Source of the DNA: Parafrankia irregularis
GTDB taxonomy: Bacteria; Actinomycetota; Actinomycetes; Frankiales; Frankiaceae
Assembly (NCBI RefSeq): GCF_001536285.1
Contig: NZ_FAOZ01000008.1
Location: 151,118 to 215,117 of the forward strand
Direction of reading: 5' to 3'
Length of the DNA stretch: 64,000 bases
Part shown: positions 47,325 to 56,188 of the stretch, piece after piece
Position numbering within the stretch: position 1 is the first letter of the stretch
Layout: every line of letters starts with the position of its first letter
Translations under genes and position numbers: made by a program
The notes under the pieces: model-generated
Told to the model about the DNA's origin: nothing
Database searches by the model: none
What the model saw: the letters and a program-made list of their open reading frames with translations, nothing else

Positions 47325-48638
47325 TCATTGCGGCGGTGGCGGTGGCGGTGGCGTGCCGCCGCCGGCGTTCGCCTTCTGGCCGTTCGACGCCGAGTGACCG
47401 GAGCCGAACGACGAAGCGCCCGCAGACGGGTTCGAACCGTTTCCGCCCGGATGGTTGGATCCGTTGGAGCCGTTGGAGCCGTTCGACCGGATCCACCGGG
47501 ACGAGAACTCAGGGGAATCGCCGCGCAGCCAGAGCGCGAGCCGGTCGCGGCCCATCGCCACCGAGACCCGGGCCCACGCATGGCGCAGGTCACGAGTCAG
47601 GCCGTCGCGGTAGCGGCGTTCCTTGTCCTCTTCGACGTCGCGCCAGCTGGCCCGCGCCTCACGACGCTCGACGATCTCGTCGTAGGTGGATCGGCGTGTG
47701 ACCAGCTTCGTGAGCAGCGGCAGCAGGTCCGCGCCAAGCAGCACCCCGCGCAGCACCCACGGCCACTGCCGGACCTCGGGATGCGCGGCCAGCACCCGCC
47801 TGAGCGCGACCTCCCGGGCAGTGAAGCCACGGTCGTCGCGGATCGCGTCCGCTTCGGCCTGGGTGAGCGTCGGCAGGTTCTCCGGCTTCAGGGCCTCGGC
47901 CTTGCGGGTCTGTGCTGCCACCAGGCTGCCGTTGAGCGGCTCGTAGACGTCTTTCGCCGCGTCGTAGACCGCCCAGTCCGCGGCTGCCTTGTCACCGGGA
48001 GGGGTGTTGTGGTCGGCGGTGGTGAGCTTGTCGTTCTGGTCTTTCCAGGTCTGGAAGGCGTCTTCCATGCGCTTCTTGGCGTCCGCGACCGGCCGATTGA
48101 GCGCCGTGATCTCTTTGTCGATCTTCTCGACCTCGAGGTCGCGCTTGTGCACGCGCGCTTCGTCCAGGTGCAGCTCGACGACCGACACCAGCTCACGTTT
48201 GATCTCCGGGGCGAAGACCAGCATGAGCATCGCTTCCGCGACCAGGTAGGCCATGCCGAGGGCGATGGCCAGCCGAAGGCCATAGCGGACAATCCGCCTC
48301 CACAGGGCCGAGAATCCGCCACCGGTCCGCTTCACCTCGGAGACGATCATCCGGTCGAGCAGGAAGACGAACGTGCCCCAGCCGAGGCTCACGGGTAACA
48401 GCCACAGGTGGAACGCGAGCACCGTTGACAGGAAGGCGAGGCAGACGGCCGCGGCGACGGCTCCGACCATGAGCAGCATCAGGCCGTAACCCGCGTAGCG
48501 CGTGCGCAACTCCGGCGTGACGAGCGCTGCCGGATCTGCGCCCGCGCACCAGAGCAGTGCCCGCGTCGGCCATTTCGGCGGTGGCAGGTCATCGTCGCCG
48601 CCTGGCGGCATCGCACCGCCAGGCGGTGATTCAGTCAC
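47325..48638 (-). CDS. DUF4407 membrane protein
   Basis: 437 residues from the GTG at 48638. Membrane segments lie at about 50-70, 75-96, 120-142 and 335-355. A long charged coiled-coil region (about 150-260: LDEARVHKRDLEVEKIDKEI, KKRMEDAFQTWKDQNDKL) lies between the third and fourth. This is the DUF4407 arrangement. The C-terminus is a low-complexity Asn/Gly/Ser tail ending in poly-Pro. It is the first gene of the leftward operon and is probably its membrane anchor. Confidence 0.85.
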   Translation of the reverse strand: MTESPPGGAMPPGGDDDLPPPKWPTRALLWCAGADPAALVTPELRTRYAGYGLMLLMVGAVAAAVCLAFLSTVLAFHLWLLPVSLGWGTFVFLLDRMIVSEVKRTGGGFSALWRRIVRYGLRLAIALGMAYLVAEAMLMLVFAPEIKRELVSVVELHLDEARVHKRDLEVEKIDKEITALNRPVADAKKRMEDAFQTWKDQNDKLTTADHNTPPGDKAAADWAVYDAAKDVYEPLNGSLVAAQTRKAEALKPENLPTLTQAEADAIRDDRGFTAREVALRRVLAAHPEVRQWPWVLRGVLLGADLLPLLTKLVTRRSTYDEIVERREARASWRDVEEDKERRYRDGLTRDLRHAWARVSVAMGRDRLALWLRGDSPEFSSRWIRSNGSNGSNGSNHPGGNGSNPSAGASSFGSGHSASNGQKANAGGGTPPPPPPPQ

Positions 48639-49246
48639 CGGTGCCGCCTCGCGGTCCACCGGATGGCGCGCGAAAATCGCCACCTGAACCGGGCCATGGT
48701 CTACCCCCCGTATTCCGAGGCCCATCAGAGGTTTCGTGTCGACCGTATCGACCTCTGTTCATTGCGTCTAGCATCCTTCGAGCTTTCACAACGGAATGCG
48801 GAACGGGGCACAATGGCCGCCCCAGATGTTCGCCTGAGGGGGCGCGATGTTCAGCAGATCATCGGTGGCCGGACCGTCCGCCGATGAAACGAAGGGGGAC
48901 GCCGCCGCGGTGGTCCTGTTGGCTGCTGCGGGGTTTGATCCTGCGATCCGTCTGGGGTGGAGGCCACACCAGGTCCGTGCGGGTCCGGGTTTCGCGCCTC
49001 GTCGGCTCTTCTTGTTGCAGCCACCCTAGAGAGACGGTGGCGACGTGGTATAGCGTTGCCCGTCTCCAGTTGAGGAAATTACGGAGGGCGACAATCAATC
49101 ACGCGGCGTCGTCCCGGATCGGCGCGGGCGGGCGGTCACGGCGCCCGGCCTTTCACTTGCTCTTTGTCCAATGGAGTGGGGCCGCGCCAGCCTTGAATCG
49201 TCTCAACGGCCAGCAAAAATGCACTGATCTACCCAAGTGCGACCGT
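48639..49246. promoter_or_regulatory. 600-bp divergent control region of the island
   Basis: Separates the leftward four-gene operon from the rightward regulator-led set. No gene supported. An imperfect inverted repeat (cagaggt/acctctg around 48726-48757) and AT-richer tracts (49055-49105, 49140-49170, 49205-49250) are visible. The double-XRE protein encoded to the right is the natural candidate to bind here. Confidence 0.5.
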
Positions 49247-50770
49247 ATGCTCATTTCTGTGAGCCAACCGGATCTTGAATGGTCCACCCCGCTGGGCGGC
49301 GAGCTGCGCGCGCGGCGGGAGGCTGCCGGCCTGAGCCTGCAGGGCCTCGCCGTGCGCAGTGGTTACAGCCGGTCGTACCTGAGTCGCGTCGAGACCAGCA
49401 GACGGGCGGCGACGCCCGCTGTCACCCGGACCTACACCGAGCTGGTCCCGGCCGGTCCGGCCCCGACGCCGCGGCACGCCTCGCAGTCACCCCCGGGGCG
49501 TGCGGCCGGCCCGGAACTCGGTGTCACCTGGTTCGGCTCCGAGGTGCGTCGCCTGCGCATGGCGACGGGCAAGTCCCTGACGGCCCTCGGATCCGAGGTC
49601 TACCTGTCGCGTTCCCATCTCAGCAAGATCGAGCAGGGCGACCGCCGTGCGAGCTATCCGCTCGCGCGCTCCCTCGACACGGCTCTTGCCGCCCAGGGCC
49701 GGCTGACGAGGCTCTACCTCGAGGAATGCGCGCGGACCGTCCCGGTCGCCCCGGACACGGACATTCTCACCCGCAGCGGACGGGACCGCGTAGAGGCTGG
49801 AGATCCGGACCCTGCCGAGCGCGCGGCAGCGGCGGCGGAGCGACTGGAGACCCTGCGGACACGCAGCCACCAGGTGGGTCCGTACTCCGTCCTGCACGAC
49901 CTCGGCGCCGGCGTCATCGACCTGCACGCCGCTGCCGGAGACGGCCGGGGCGCGGCCAGCCCGGTGTGGGCGGTGCTGCTTCGCTACGCCGAACTGCTCG
50001 GCTGGACGGCTCAGGAGACCGGGCACGACGCGACGGCTCTGCGCTGGACGCGAACGGTCGCGGACTGGGCGCGCGCCCTGGGCGACGCCGACGCGCTCGG
50101 GTACGCCCTGATCCGGCAGTCACAGGTCGCTCGGCGACGCGGCGACGCGGAAGCGGCCGTCGGCCTCGCTCGACGGGCGGGCGCGCTGCCCGGGATCTCG
50201 CCACGCGTCATGCTGTTCGCCACGCAGCGCGAGGCGCAGGCCTGCGCGCTCGCTCGGGACGACGCCGCTTTCCACCAGGCTCTCGACCGTTACTACGCGC
50301 TGGTCGACATGCCTTCACTCGACGCGCCCGCCCTGGATCCGGCGACGCGGTGGGGACCCGCGCCGGATCCGTTGTTCGAGCGCTCCCAGCTGTTCGAGGC
50401 GACGTGCCTGGTGGACCTCGCCGACTTCCGCACGGCGGCGGCACTGTTCGACCGAGGCATGGCCACGCTCGGCCCGCTGCGCTCGGGTTACGCCCGCCTG
50501 GCAGTCCGGCAGGCCATCGCCTACGCGCATCTCGGCGAACCCGACCATGCCAGCGACGTCATGCACGGCGCCCTGCCGACGCTGGCCCGGCAGGGATCGG
50601 CATCGCTGCGCGGCGACCTCAGGCTGTTGATCCGCGCACTGAACCGGCACCGCCGTTGTTCTGCCGTGGTCGCCCTCCTGCCGGACCTGACGTCCGTGGC
50701 ACGCTCCGCCGGCGGCGTGGCCCCGAGCATCCACAGGCCCTCCGGTACACCGACGCTGAAGGAGAAGTAG
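49247..50770 (+). CDS. Double-XRE regulator with TPR-like C-terminus
   Basis: 507 residues; start ATG 49247 (GTG 49259 possible). Two Cro/C1-type HTH domains: about 18-66 (LRARREAAGLSLQGLAVRSG, YSRSYLSRVETSRR) and about 97-150 (VRRLRMATGKSLTALGSEVY, LSRSHLSKIEQGDRR). The C-terminal 330 residues are helical with TPR-like pairs (ARALGDADALGYALIRQSQV, DAEAAVGLARRAGALPGISP). The arrangement resembles XRE-TPR peptide- or signal-responsive regulators. It leads the rightward set; the TIR gene starts 6 bp after it. Confidence 0.85.
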   Translation: MLISVSQPDLEWSTPLGGELRARREAAGLSLQGLAVRSGYSRSYLSRVETSRRAATPAVTRTYTELVPAGPAPTPRHASQSPPGRAAGPELGVTWFGSEVRRLRMATGKSLTALGSEVYLSRSHLSKIEQGDRRASYPLARSLDTALAAQGRLTRLYLEECARTVPVAPDTDILTRSGRDRVEAGDPDPAERAAAAAERLETLRTRSHQVGPYSVLHDLGAGVIDLHAAAGDGRGAASPVWAVLLRYAELLGWTAQETGHDATALRWTRTVADWARALGDADALGYALIRQSQVARRRGDAEAAVGLARRAGALPGISPRVMLFATQREAQACALARDDAAFHQALDRYYALVDMPSLDAPALDPATRWGPAPDPLFERSQLFEATCLVDLADFRTAAALFDRGMATLGPLRSGYARLAVRQAIAYAHLGEPDHASDVMHGALPTLARQGSASLRGDLRLLIRALNRHRRCSAVVALLPDLTSVARSAGGVAPSIHRPSGTPTLKEK

Positions 50771-50776
50771 CTGTTC

Positions 50777-51421
50777 ATGGCCGAGCAGAGATATTTGATC
50801 TTCATCAGCTATCGCGGTTCCGATCAGAACTGGGCTACCGAGTTCGTCTACGCACGGATGACCGAGGCGTTCGGCGCCGACACGGTGTTCAAGGCAGGGA
50901 ACGCACTTCGCGCAGGCGAGAGCTATCCACCCGTCCTGCGGCGCCAGGCGGTGGCCTGTCCGGTGATGCTCGTCTGCATCGGGCCTGGTTGGCTCGATGC
51001 TGGCACGCCTGACGCCGGCCGGCGCCTGGACTCGCCGGACGACTGGGTGCGCCTGGAGATCACCCTCTCGCTCCACGCCGGGAACCACGTGGTGCCATTG
51101 CTGATCGGCAACCACGATGAGGTGCGAATCCCGACGAAGGACCAGATACCGGAAGACCTCAGAGATCTGATCGACCGCCAGGCCCACCGGCTCACGCCAG
51201 GAGCAGGTCTCGACGTCACCGTGCCGATGCTCGTCGAGCGGCTGGTTGAGCTCGTGCCGGAACTGGGCGAACGTCGTACCGGCGCCGCCGCGCGGCGAGA
51301 TGCGACCACGCCGACACCCGCGCCCGCTCCCGCACCCGCGCCCGCGCCCGCGCCCGGAAACGCCACTCCCGTTTCGCTGAGTTCGGCGCTCGACGCCGCC
51401 GGTCGACCCGATCTCTGGTGA
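50777..51421 (+). CDS. TIR-domain protein
   Basis: 214 residues. TIR domain about 4-140: RYLIFISYRGSD, VFKAGNALRAGESYPP, CPVMLVCIGPGWL and DDWVRLEITLSLH. The Glu of WVRLE (about E94) aligns with the catalytic glutamate of NAD-cleaving TIRs. The C-terminus is a (PA)n-rich linker (encoded by 6-bp repeats around 51308-51358) and a short tail, so it may be tethered to a partner. Effector-type NADase activity is plausible but untested. It overlaps functionally with the XRE gene (6-bp gap). Confidence 0.85.
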   Translation: MAEQRYLIFISYRGSDQNWATEFVYARMTEAFGADTVFKAGNALRAGESYPPVLRRQAVACPVMLVCIGPGWLDAGTPDAGRRLDSPDDWVRLEITLSLHAGNHVVPLLIGNHDEVRIPTKDQIPEDLRDLIDRQAHRLTPGAGLDVTVPMLVERLVELVPELGERRTGAAARRDATTPTPAPAPAPAPAPAPGNATPVSLSSALDAAGRPDLW

Positions 51422-51555
51422 CACTCCACGCAGAACACCTGCCCGTCTGGTGACCGGCCGCTCTGGAGCCGGGAGGACCACGTCACCCCATGGCGCATGG
51501 AATCGATCGGATCGCGTCCGGACAAACCAGACCTGCCCGGTGGGAGGAGACACGC

Positions 51556-52326
51556 ATGGCCGACGACGAAACTCATCGGCTCCCCGACGATCTGCGGTCG
51601 TTTCTCGATAACGATTCGAGTGTCGACGACCGGGAATCGGGCCTTGCCCACCGGGCCTTCTTCGTCGAGGAGCAGGTTCTCGGCAGGAACACATCGCGAT
51701 TCGTCGCCGAAGGCGGCGTGCAGTTCAACAGCGTGCAGGTCTACGCATTGACTCCGGAGAACCTCCCGCCGATGGCGAGCCTGCGTCGTGGGCTCGCCGA
51801 TCGACAGCTGGAACTGCTGAAGTTCCGGTTCACGATCGATCTGCTGCCGCCCGGTCGCAGTTACGTGTCGATCAGCGTCCGCATCACCGTCCAGTCGCCG
51901 GTGACCGTGCTGATGCTGCAGCCGCATCTGGACACGGCCGACACCGACCTGGAAAAGACGTCGAACTCCGAAGCGGCCCTCGAGGTGGCGCGTCTGGTTC
52001 AGGTTCACCTCACCAGGTCGCACGGCAACACAGCTCGGCGAACCGAGCACCTTCCGGTCACGACCGCCCTTGATCTGGGCCCCAGAGGTTTCGGCTGGAC
52101 CTTCGAGGCGCGTGAGGGCGCGCCCCTGTTCTCCCGGACGGTCCTCACCCACGCGATGATCGAGGTGTCGCGCGGCACACCCAGCCTGTCCGGGCTGTTC
52201 GATGCCGAGGCGCTCATCATCCGCCGGGTGCTGAACACCTCCATCAGACGGCCCGCGAAGCCGGCCAACTCGGCGGCCCCGTTCTCCGTCGATCTCACGG
52301 CCGCGCCTTATCAGAGCCGGCCCTGA
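51556..52326 (+). CDS. Unknown protein of the TIR/CHAT set
   Basis: 256 residues from the ATG at 51556 with GGGAGGAG about 6 nt upstream. Family not recognised. The centre is beta-rich (VQFNSVQVYALTPENLPP, LLKFRFTIDLLPPGRSYVS, ISVRITVQSPVTVLMLQPHL), then ALDLGPRGFGWTFEAREGAP. It looks like a compact beta-sandwich followed by helices. No catalytic motif is seen. It lies between the TIR and CHAT genes, 58 bp before the latter, so it probably acts with them (adaptor, sensor or substrate). Confidence 0.75.
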   Translation: MADDETHRLPDDLRSFLDNDSSVDDRESGLAHRAFFVEEQVLGRNTSRFVAEGGVQFNSVQVYALTPENLPPMASLRRGLADRQLELLKFRFTIDLLPPGRSYVSISVRITVQSPVTVLMLQPHLDTADTDLEKTSNSEAALEVARLVQVHLTRSHGNTARRTEHLPVTTALDLGPRGFGWTFEAREGAPLFSRTVLTHAMIEVSRGTPSLSGLFDAEALIIRRVLNTSIRRPAKPANSAAPFSVDLTAAPYQSRP

Positions 52327-52384
52327 TCGTGCCGAGCCCCGCCTCGATGCCACCACCTGACCCGTCCTCCGGGAGGCGAATCCC

Positions 52385-55300
52385 ATGAGCGTCGTTCGCC
52401 AGGTTTCCGCGGTCGTGGCACTGTTGCGAGCCCGGCGCCTGGTGCGAGCCGGCAACCCCGACAGAGTGCTGGACCTGGCCGCGTCCGCTGTCGGCCTGAC
52501 CAGGGACGATTTCGCGTCGCCGGACCGGCTGGGCACGAAGCTCCGGTCCTACCTCGATGGCCTGCCGAACCTGCTGGCGGCGAGCTACGTCCTGATGCTG
52601 GCCGGTGCACTCGGGATGGTCCGCAGGAATCTCGACGGCCTGCACGTGTTCGAGATATTCCTGGACGTCGTTCCAGGCGACTACGCGGATACCGATGCGT
52701 TACGGCAGAAGCTCCGACGGCGCTGCAGTGGGCTCCCGGCTGAGGTCGAGATGCTCATCGTCCTCGGTCTGGCCGGCAGCCTGGGCGTTCTGGGCCGGGA
52801 TTCGGAGGCCGTCGCGCTGATCCGGGCCGATCTCGCTCTCGACCCCCTCGCTCCCGACCCCCTCGCCCTCGACCCCCTCGCTCTCGACCCCCTCGGACCG
52901 GACCGGAGCGGACCGGCCCTCCCTCACGACCTCGACGCCAGGCTCGAGCGGCGGCTGGCCGGGATTTCGCCCGACGCGGTCGCGGCCTACCTCACCATGC
53001 TGGTTCCGTATCTGGACAGCCTGGGAGCAGGGGCCCACGGTGCCGCGATCCTCGAAGCCCGGCTGGGCCTGAAGCCGGACGACTACCAGTCCCCGCGGCG
53101 CCTGGGAGCCCGGCTCGACCCGCTGCTGCACTCCCTGACCACCCGCGAAGCGCCGACCTTCCTGCTGCTGTCGCTGACGATGCTGCTCGGCGAAGCCGAT
53201 CAGGCGGCGAAGGCTCTCGCACTGGTCGAGTGGTATGTCGGCGCCAACCCCGCCGACTACCGCGACCCGGACGAGCTTGGCCGCAAGTGGCGGGCCTTCT
53301 GCGACGCGAACTACCCGGATCTGGGCCCGACGCTCTGGCGGGTCTGGACTGACCTGCTGGTCGAGACCGAGCGGCCGGACGACGTGCTGGCGGTCATCGA
53401 GGCGGACACCGGCCTGAGACTGGCCGACCTGAGTACCAGCGAGAGGTTCGGCCCCCGGTTGACACAGCGGTTGCGCCGGGCCCAGGGAGACACGGCGGCG
53501 GCCTACCTCGTCTCGCTCACCTTCCAGCTGAACAGTCTCGGCTACGCCGAGCAGGCGGGCCTGATCATCGACTGGTACCTGCGGGGATATCAGAACCTGT
53601 GGCAGGTCCCGGACGACGGTGATCCCGGCGTCACCCATGTGATCCCGCTCGTCAGGCTCTGGCTCGAGCTGCGATCAGCGAGCGAGCCGGACTTCGCCTG
53701 GCAGCTGTCCGGGCAGGCGGTGGCTTACCTTCGCCGGAGCCTGCTGCTCGGCGATCTCAAGCTGGCCGACCGGCGGGAGTTCATCGGGTATCTGGAAGGG
53801 CTGCGGGGCCAGATCAGGTCGGTCGGCTACTCCTGGACGACGCCGAGCGCCGCCGCCCGCCCTGACCCGGCCCGTGTCCTGTCCGCGCAGCTGTGGGACG
53901 CCGAACTCGGCCAACGCGCGCTGTTCGAGGAGTTCCTCCTCACGAGGGTCGAAGCGGTCACGCCCGGCACCCCACCGCAGGACGGCTGGCCGTATCCCGA
54001 CCACGAGCCGATCGACCTGGGGCCGCCTCAGTTTCTCCGGGCCAGCCCCGAAGATCTCCTGCGGCTGCTCGGCGAGGAGGACGAGAACCACTCGCTCCCG
54101 CCCACCGCCCCGATCACCGGAGTCGACAACGCGGCGTCGGGCGCCGCCGACCGAGCGCACCGGGCGGCCGGCCCAGCCACCGACTGGGCCGCCGACCAGG
54201 CCAAGGAGGCCTGGCTCGGCGAGGCCGAGGAGCTCGTGCGCCAAGGCGTGACCGAAGAACTTCTCGCTGAGACCCTCGGTCCAGGCACGATGCTGGTCCG
54301 GGCCGGGTTCCGGCCGAACGACGGCGCGCTGATCTGGGCGGCGCTGCGGGTCGGTGATGACGGGGCAGTGCTGGTGGTCGCGGCCGGCGTCGGTGAACCC
54401 GCTGATCAGCTACGTGCCCGCTGGGCGTCGCTCCGGCACGACCTCGGTCTGCAGATGGCCACCGTCACGGGAGCTGAGGAGCCCGCGGCCGACGCCCGCA
54501 CGTCTCCCAGCGGCCGCGCCGAGTCTCAGGGCGACAGGCTGGCCGCGGTCCTCATCGAGACCCTGACCGCCGTCACCACCACGCTCGACGAGGTCGTCGA
54601 GATCGGGTGGGGATCCGGGGAGTGGCTCGGGAGCATCGCCAGGCAGCTCGCCGTGCTCGGATCCGGACGCTCGTCAATCGCGTCGCACGGTCACCTCGGA
54701 GACCGACTCCGCGAAATGCTGGCCCTCCCGCCGAACACCGGCGTGGCGGACCAGGAAATGCGGGAATCGTCGGTGCACCTCGCCCGGCTCGAACTCGGCC
54801 GGCTCCTGGCCGCGGCGCAACGCCATCAGCGTCGAGCGGCCGGCCACGGCGATATGCCGGACGAGGTCGACGAGGTGACCCGCGGCTACCTGGCCGAGAT
54901 GGCGGAGATCTGGCCGCTCGGTGCGCTGTCGAACCACCTCGATCGCGACACCGACATGGTGTTCCAGCTGGAGGACGCACTCCAGCAGGTACCGGTCGCG
55001 CATTACCCGTTCGAGGGGGGAACCCCGCTGTACTCGCTGGTCCGCTCGACCCGGATATCGCTCTCCGTGCTCGTCACCATCATGCAGTCCCGGGCTGAAC
55101 GACGGTTCGCCACGGACGCACGCCGGGTGTTGGCACTGTCCCATTTCGGCAAACAGGACCAGTCGGGTCAGATTGCCCGGTTGCTGCACTACGGTCATCG
55201 GTGGCTGGCTCGGCAGTCACCGGACCATCAGCTCACCAGCCTGAACGCAGCCGAGATCCCTCCGGGCGGCCTGGGCAACCTACGGGCGGCGCTGGAGTCG

Positions 55301-55804
55301 GGTCCGGGCTTCCAGACCGTGACCGTGTGCGGCCACGGCTTTCTGGACGAGGACTACCCGCCCGGGTCCGGCGGCGCCCGCTGGGGTATCCAGCTGCACG
55401 ACGGTCCGTGGCGCGGCGTCGGCTGTGACCTGCGCTCCGTCAACTTCCTGCTGTTGCCGAGCTGCTCCATGGGGCGGCTCCGACAGGCTGGCGACACGGA
55501 CGTGACCGGGATGTGCGCGCTGCTCGCGCTGAACAGGGCCCGATCAGTACTCGCCTGCCGCTGGCCCGTACTGGCCGATCAGGCCATCGCATTCACCCAC
55601 GAGGTCGCCGCCACCTATCTGACCCTCAGCGTGCAGGCGGAGGATCGTGAGCGCGGAAGTCTGCGAGCCCGGGCGGTGAACATCGCGAGACACCACTTTC
55701 TGGACGCCTTCCAGGACGGCTCCCAGAACGACGCCGCCAGCCCGGCCGCCACCCCCGTCCTCCTCAACACGGTGGCAGCCTTCGAGCTCTATGGACTGGC
55801 CTGA
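52385..55804 (+). CDS. TPR-like repeat CHAT protease
   Basis: 1139 residues; GGGAGG about 9 nt before the ATG. Residues about 15-430 form five or six degenerate TPR-like units (DRVLDLAASAVGLTRDDFAS, KALALVEWYVGANPADYRDP, DVLAVIEADTGLRLADLSTS). The C-terminal CHAT (caspase-like) domain has VTVCGHGFLDEDY (His about 984) and FLLLPSCSMGRL (Cys about 1027), the expected dyad, then LLALNRARSVLACRWPV. CHAT proteases act in bacterial conflict systems after a sensor signal. It is the largest gene of the rightward set and a likely effector. Confidence 0.9.
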   Translation: MSVVRQVSAVVALLRARRLVRAGNPDRVLDLAASAVGLTRDDFASPDRLGTKLRSYLDGLPNLLAASYVLMLAGALGMVRRNLDGLHVFEIFLDVVPGDYADTDALRQKLRRRCSGLPAEVEMLIVLGLAGSLGVLGRDSEAVALIRADLALDPLAPDPLALDPLALDPLGPDRSGPALPHDLDARLERRLAGISPDAVAAYLTMLVPYLDSLGAGAHGAAILEARLGLKPDDYQSPRRLGARLDPLLHSLTTREAPTFLLLSLTMLLGEADQAAKALALVEWYVGANPADYRDPDELGRKWRAFCDANYPDLGPTLWRVWTDLLVETERPDDVLAVIEADTGLRLADLSTSERFGPRLTQRLRRAQGDTAAAYLVSLTFQLNSLGYAEQAGLIIDWYLRGYQNLWQVPDDGDPGVTHVIPLVRLWLELRSASEPDFAWQLSGQAVAYLRRSLLLGDLKLADRREFIGYLEGLRGQIRSVGYSWTTPSAAARPDPARVLSAQLWDAELGQRALFEEFLLTRVEAVTPGTPPQDGWPYPDHEPIDLGPPQFLRASPEDLLRLLGEEDENHSLPPTAPITGVDNAASGAADRAHRAAGPATDWAADQAKEAWLGEAEELVRQGVTEELLAETLGPGTMLVRAGFRPNDGALIWAALRVGDDGAVLVVAAGVGEPADQLRARWASLRHDLGLQMATVTGAEEPAADARTSPSGRAESQGDRLAAVLIETLTAVTTTLDEVVEIGWGSGEWLGSIARQLAVLGSGRSSIASHGHLGDRLREMLALPPNTGVADQEMRESSVHLARLELGRLLAAAQRHQRRAAGHGDMPDEVDEVTRGYLAEMAEIWPLGALSNHLDRDTDMVFQLEDALQQVPVAHYPFEGGTPLYSLVRSTRISLSVLVTIMQSRAERRFATDARRVLALSHFGKQDQSGQIARLLHYGHRWLARQSPDHQLTSLNAAEIPPGGLGNLRAALESGPGFQTVTVCGHGFLDEDYPPGSGGARWGIQLHDGPWRGVGCDLRSVNFLLLPSCSMGRLRQAGDTDVTGMCALLALNRARSVLACRWPVLADQAIAFTHEVAATYLTLSVQAEDRERGSLRARAVNIARHHFLDAFQDGSQNDAASPAATPVLLNTVAAFELYGLA
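52832..52891 (+). repeat. 15-bp minisatellite in the CHAT gene
   Basis: Four copies of a 15-bp unit (ctcgctctcgacccc with one or two changes) encode a Leu-Asp-Pro-Leu-Ala spacer between TPR-like units. Copy number may vary between strains. Confidence 0.85.
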
Positions 55805-56188
55805 CAACCAGACCCGTCCGCACGCTCAGCGCTCGGGATACCGAGCCTCGGGCCGTCAGGGACCGATCTGCTTATACCCGGCGAGGATCCCGGCGGCTCG
55901 GCACCCGCCGAACTGATCGGCCGTCTTGCGTTGTCAGTCCTCACCGGGGACCGCCCTGCGCCACCGCCGAAAGTGGGCTGGCACCGATAGTCGGACACTC
56001 CGGTTCGCACGCCGCGAGGCCCTCTGGTTCGTCCACGTGTGATCGCCTTGGCCGGGTCACGGTAACGGATATCAGTCAAGTGGATGTCCAGAACACTGTC
56101 CGAGGGCAGATTCCACCGACCTCGCCCTGCGCCGAAGCTCGCCGCCGCGTTTCTCGCGGCGCGTTCGAAACGTGCGAGGGAGACATCC
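55805..56188. other. Gap between CHAT and metallopeptidase genes
   Basis: No separate gene supported. The 3' part may be an extended N-terminus of the metallopeptidase (ATG 56084). It may hold an internal promoter. Confidence 0.5.

Noticed and set aside
45758-48398. Plus-strand open frames opposite the GTPase and DUF4407 genes
   Set aside because: Antisense products of high-GC coding DNA without domains or ribosome binding sites.
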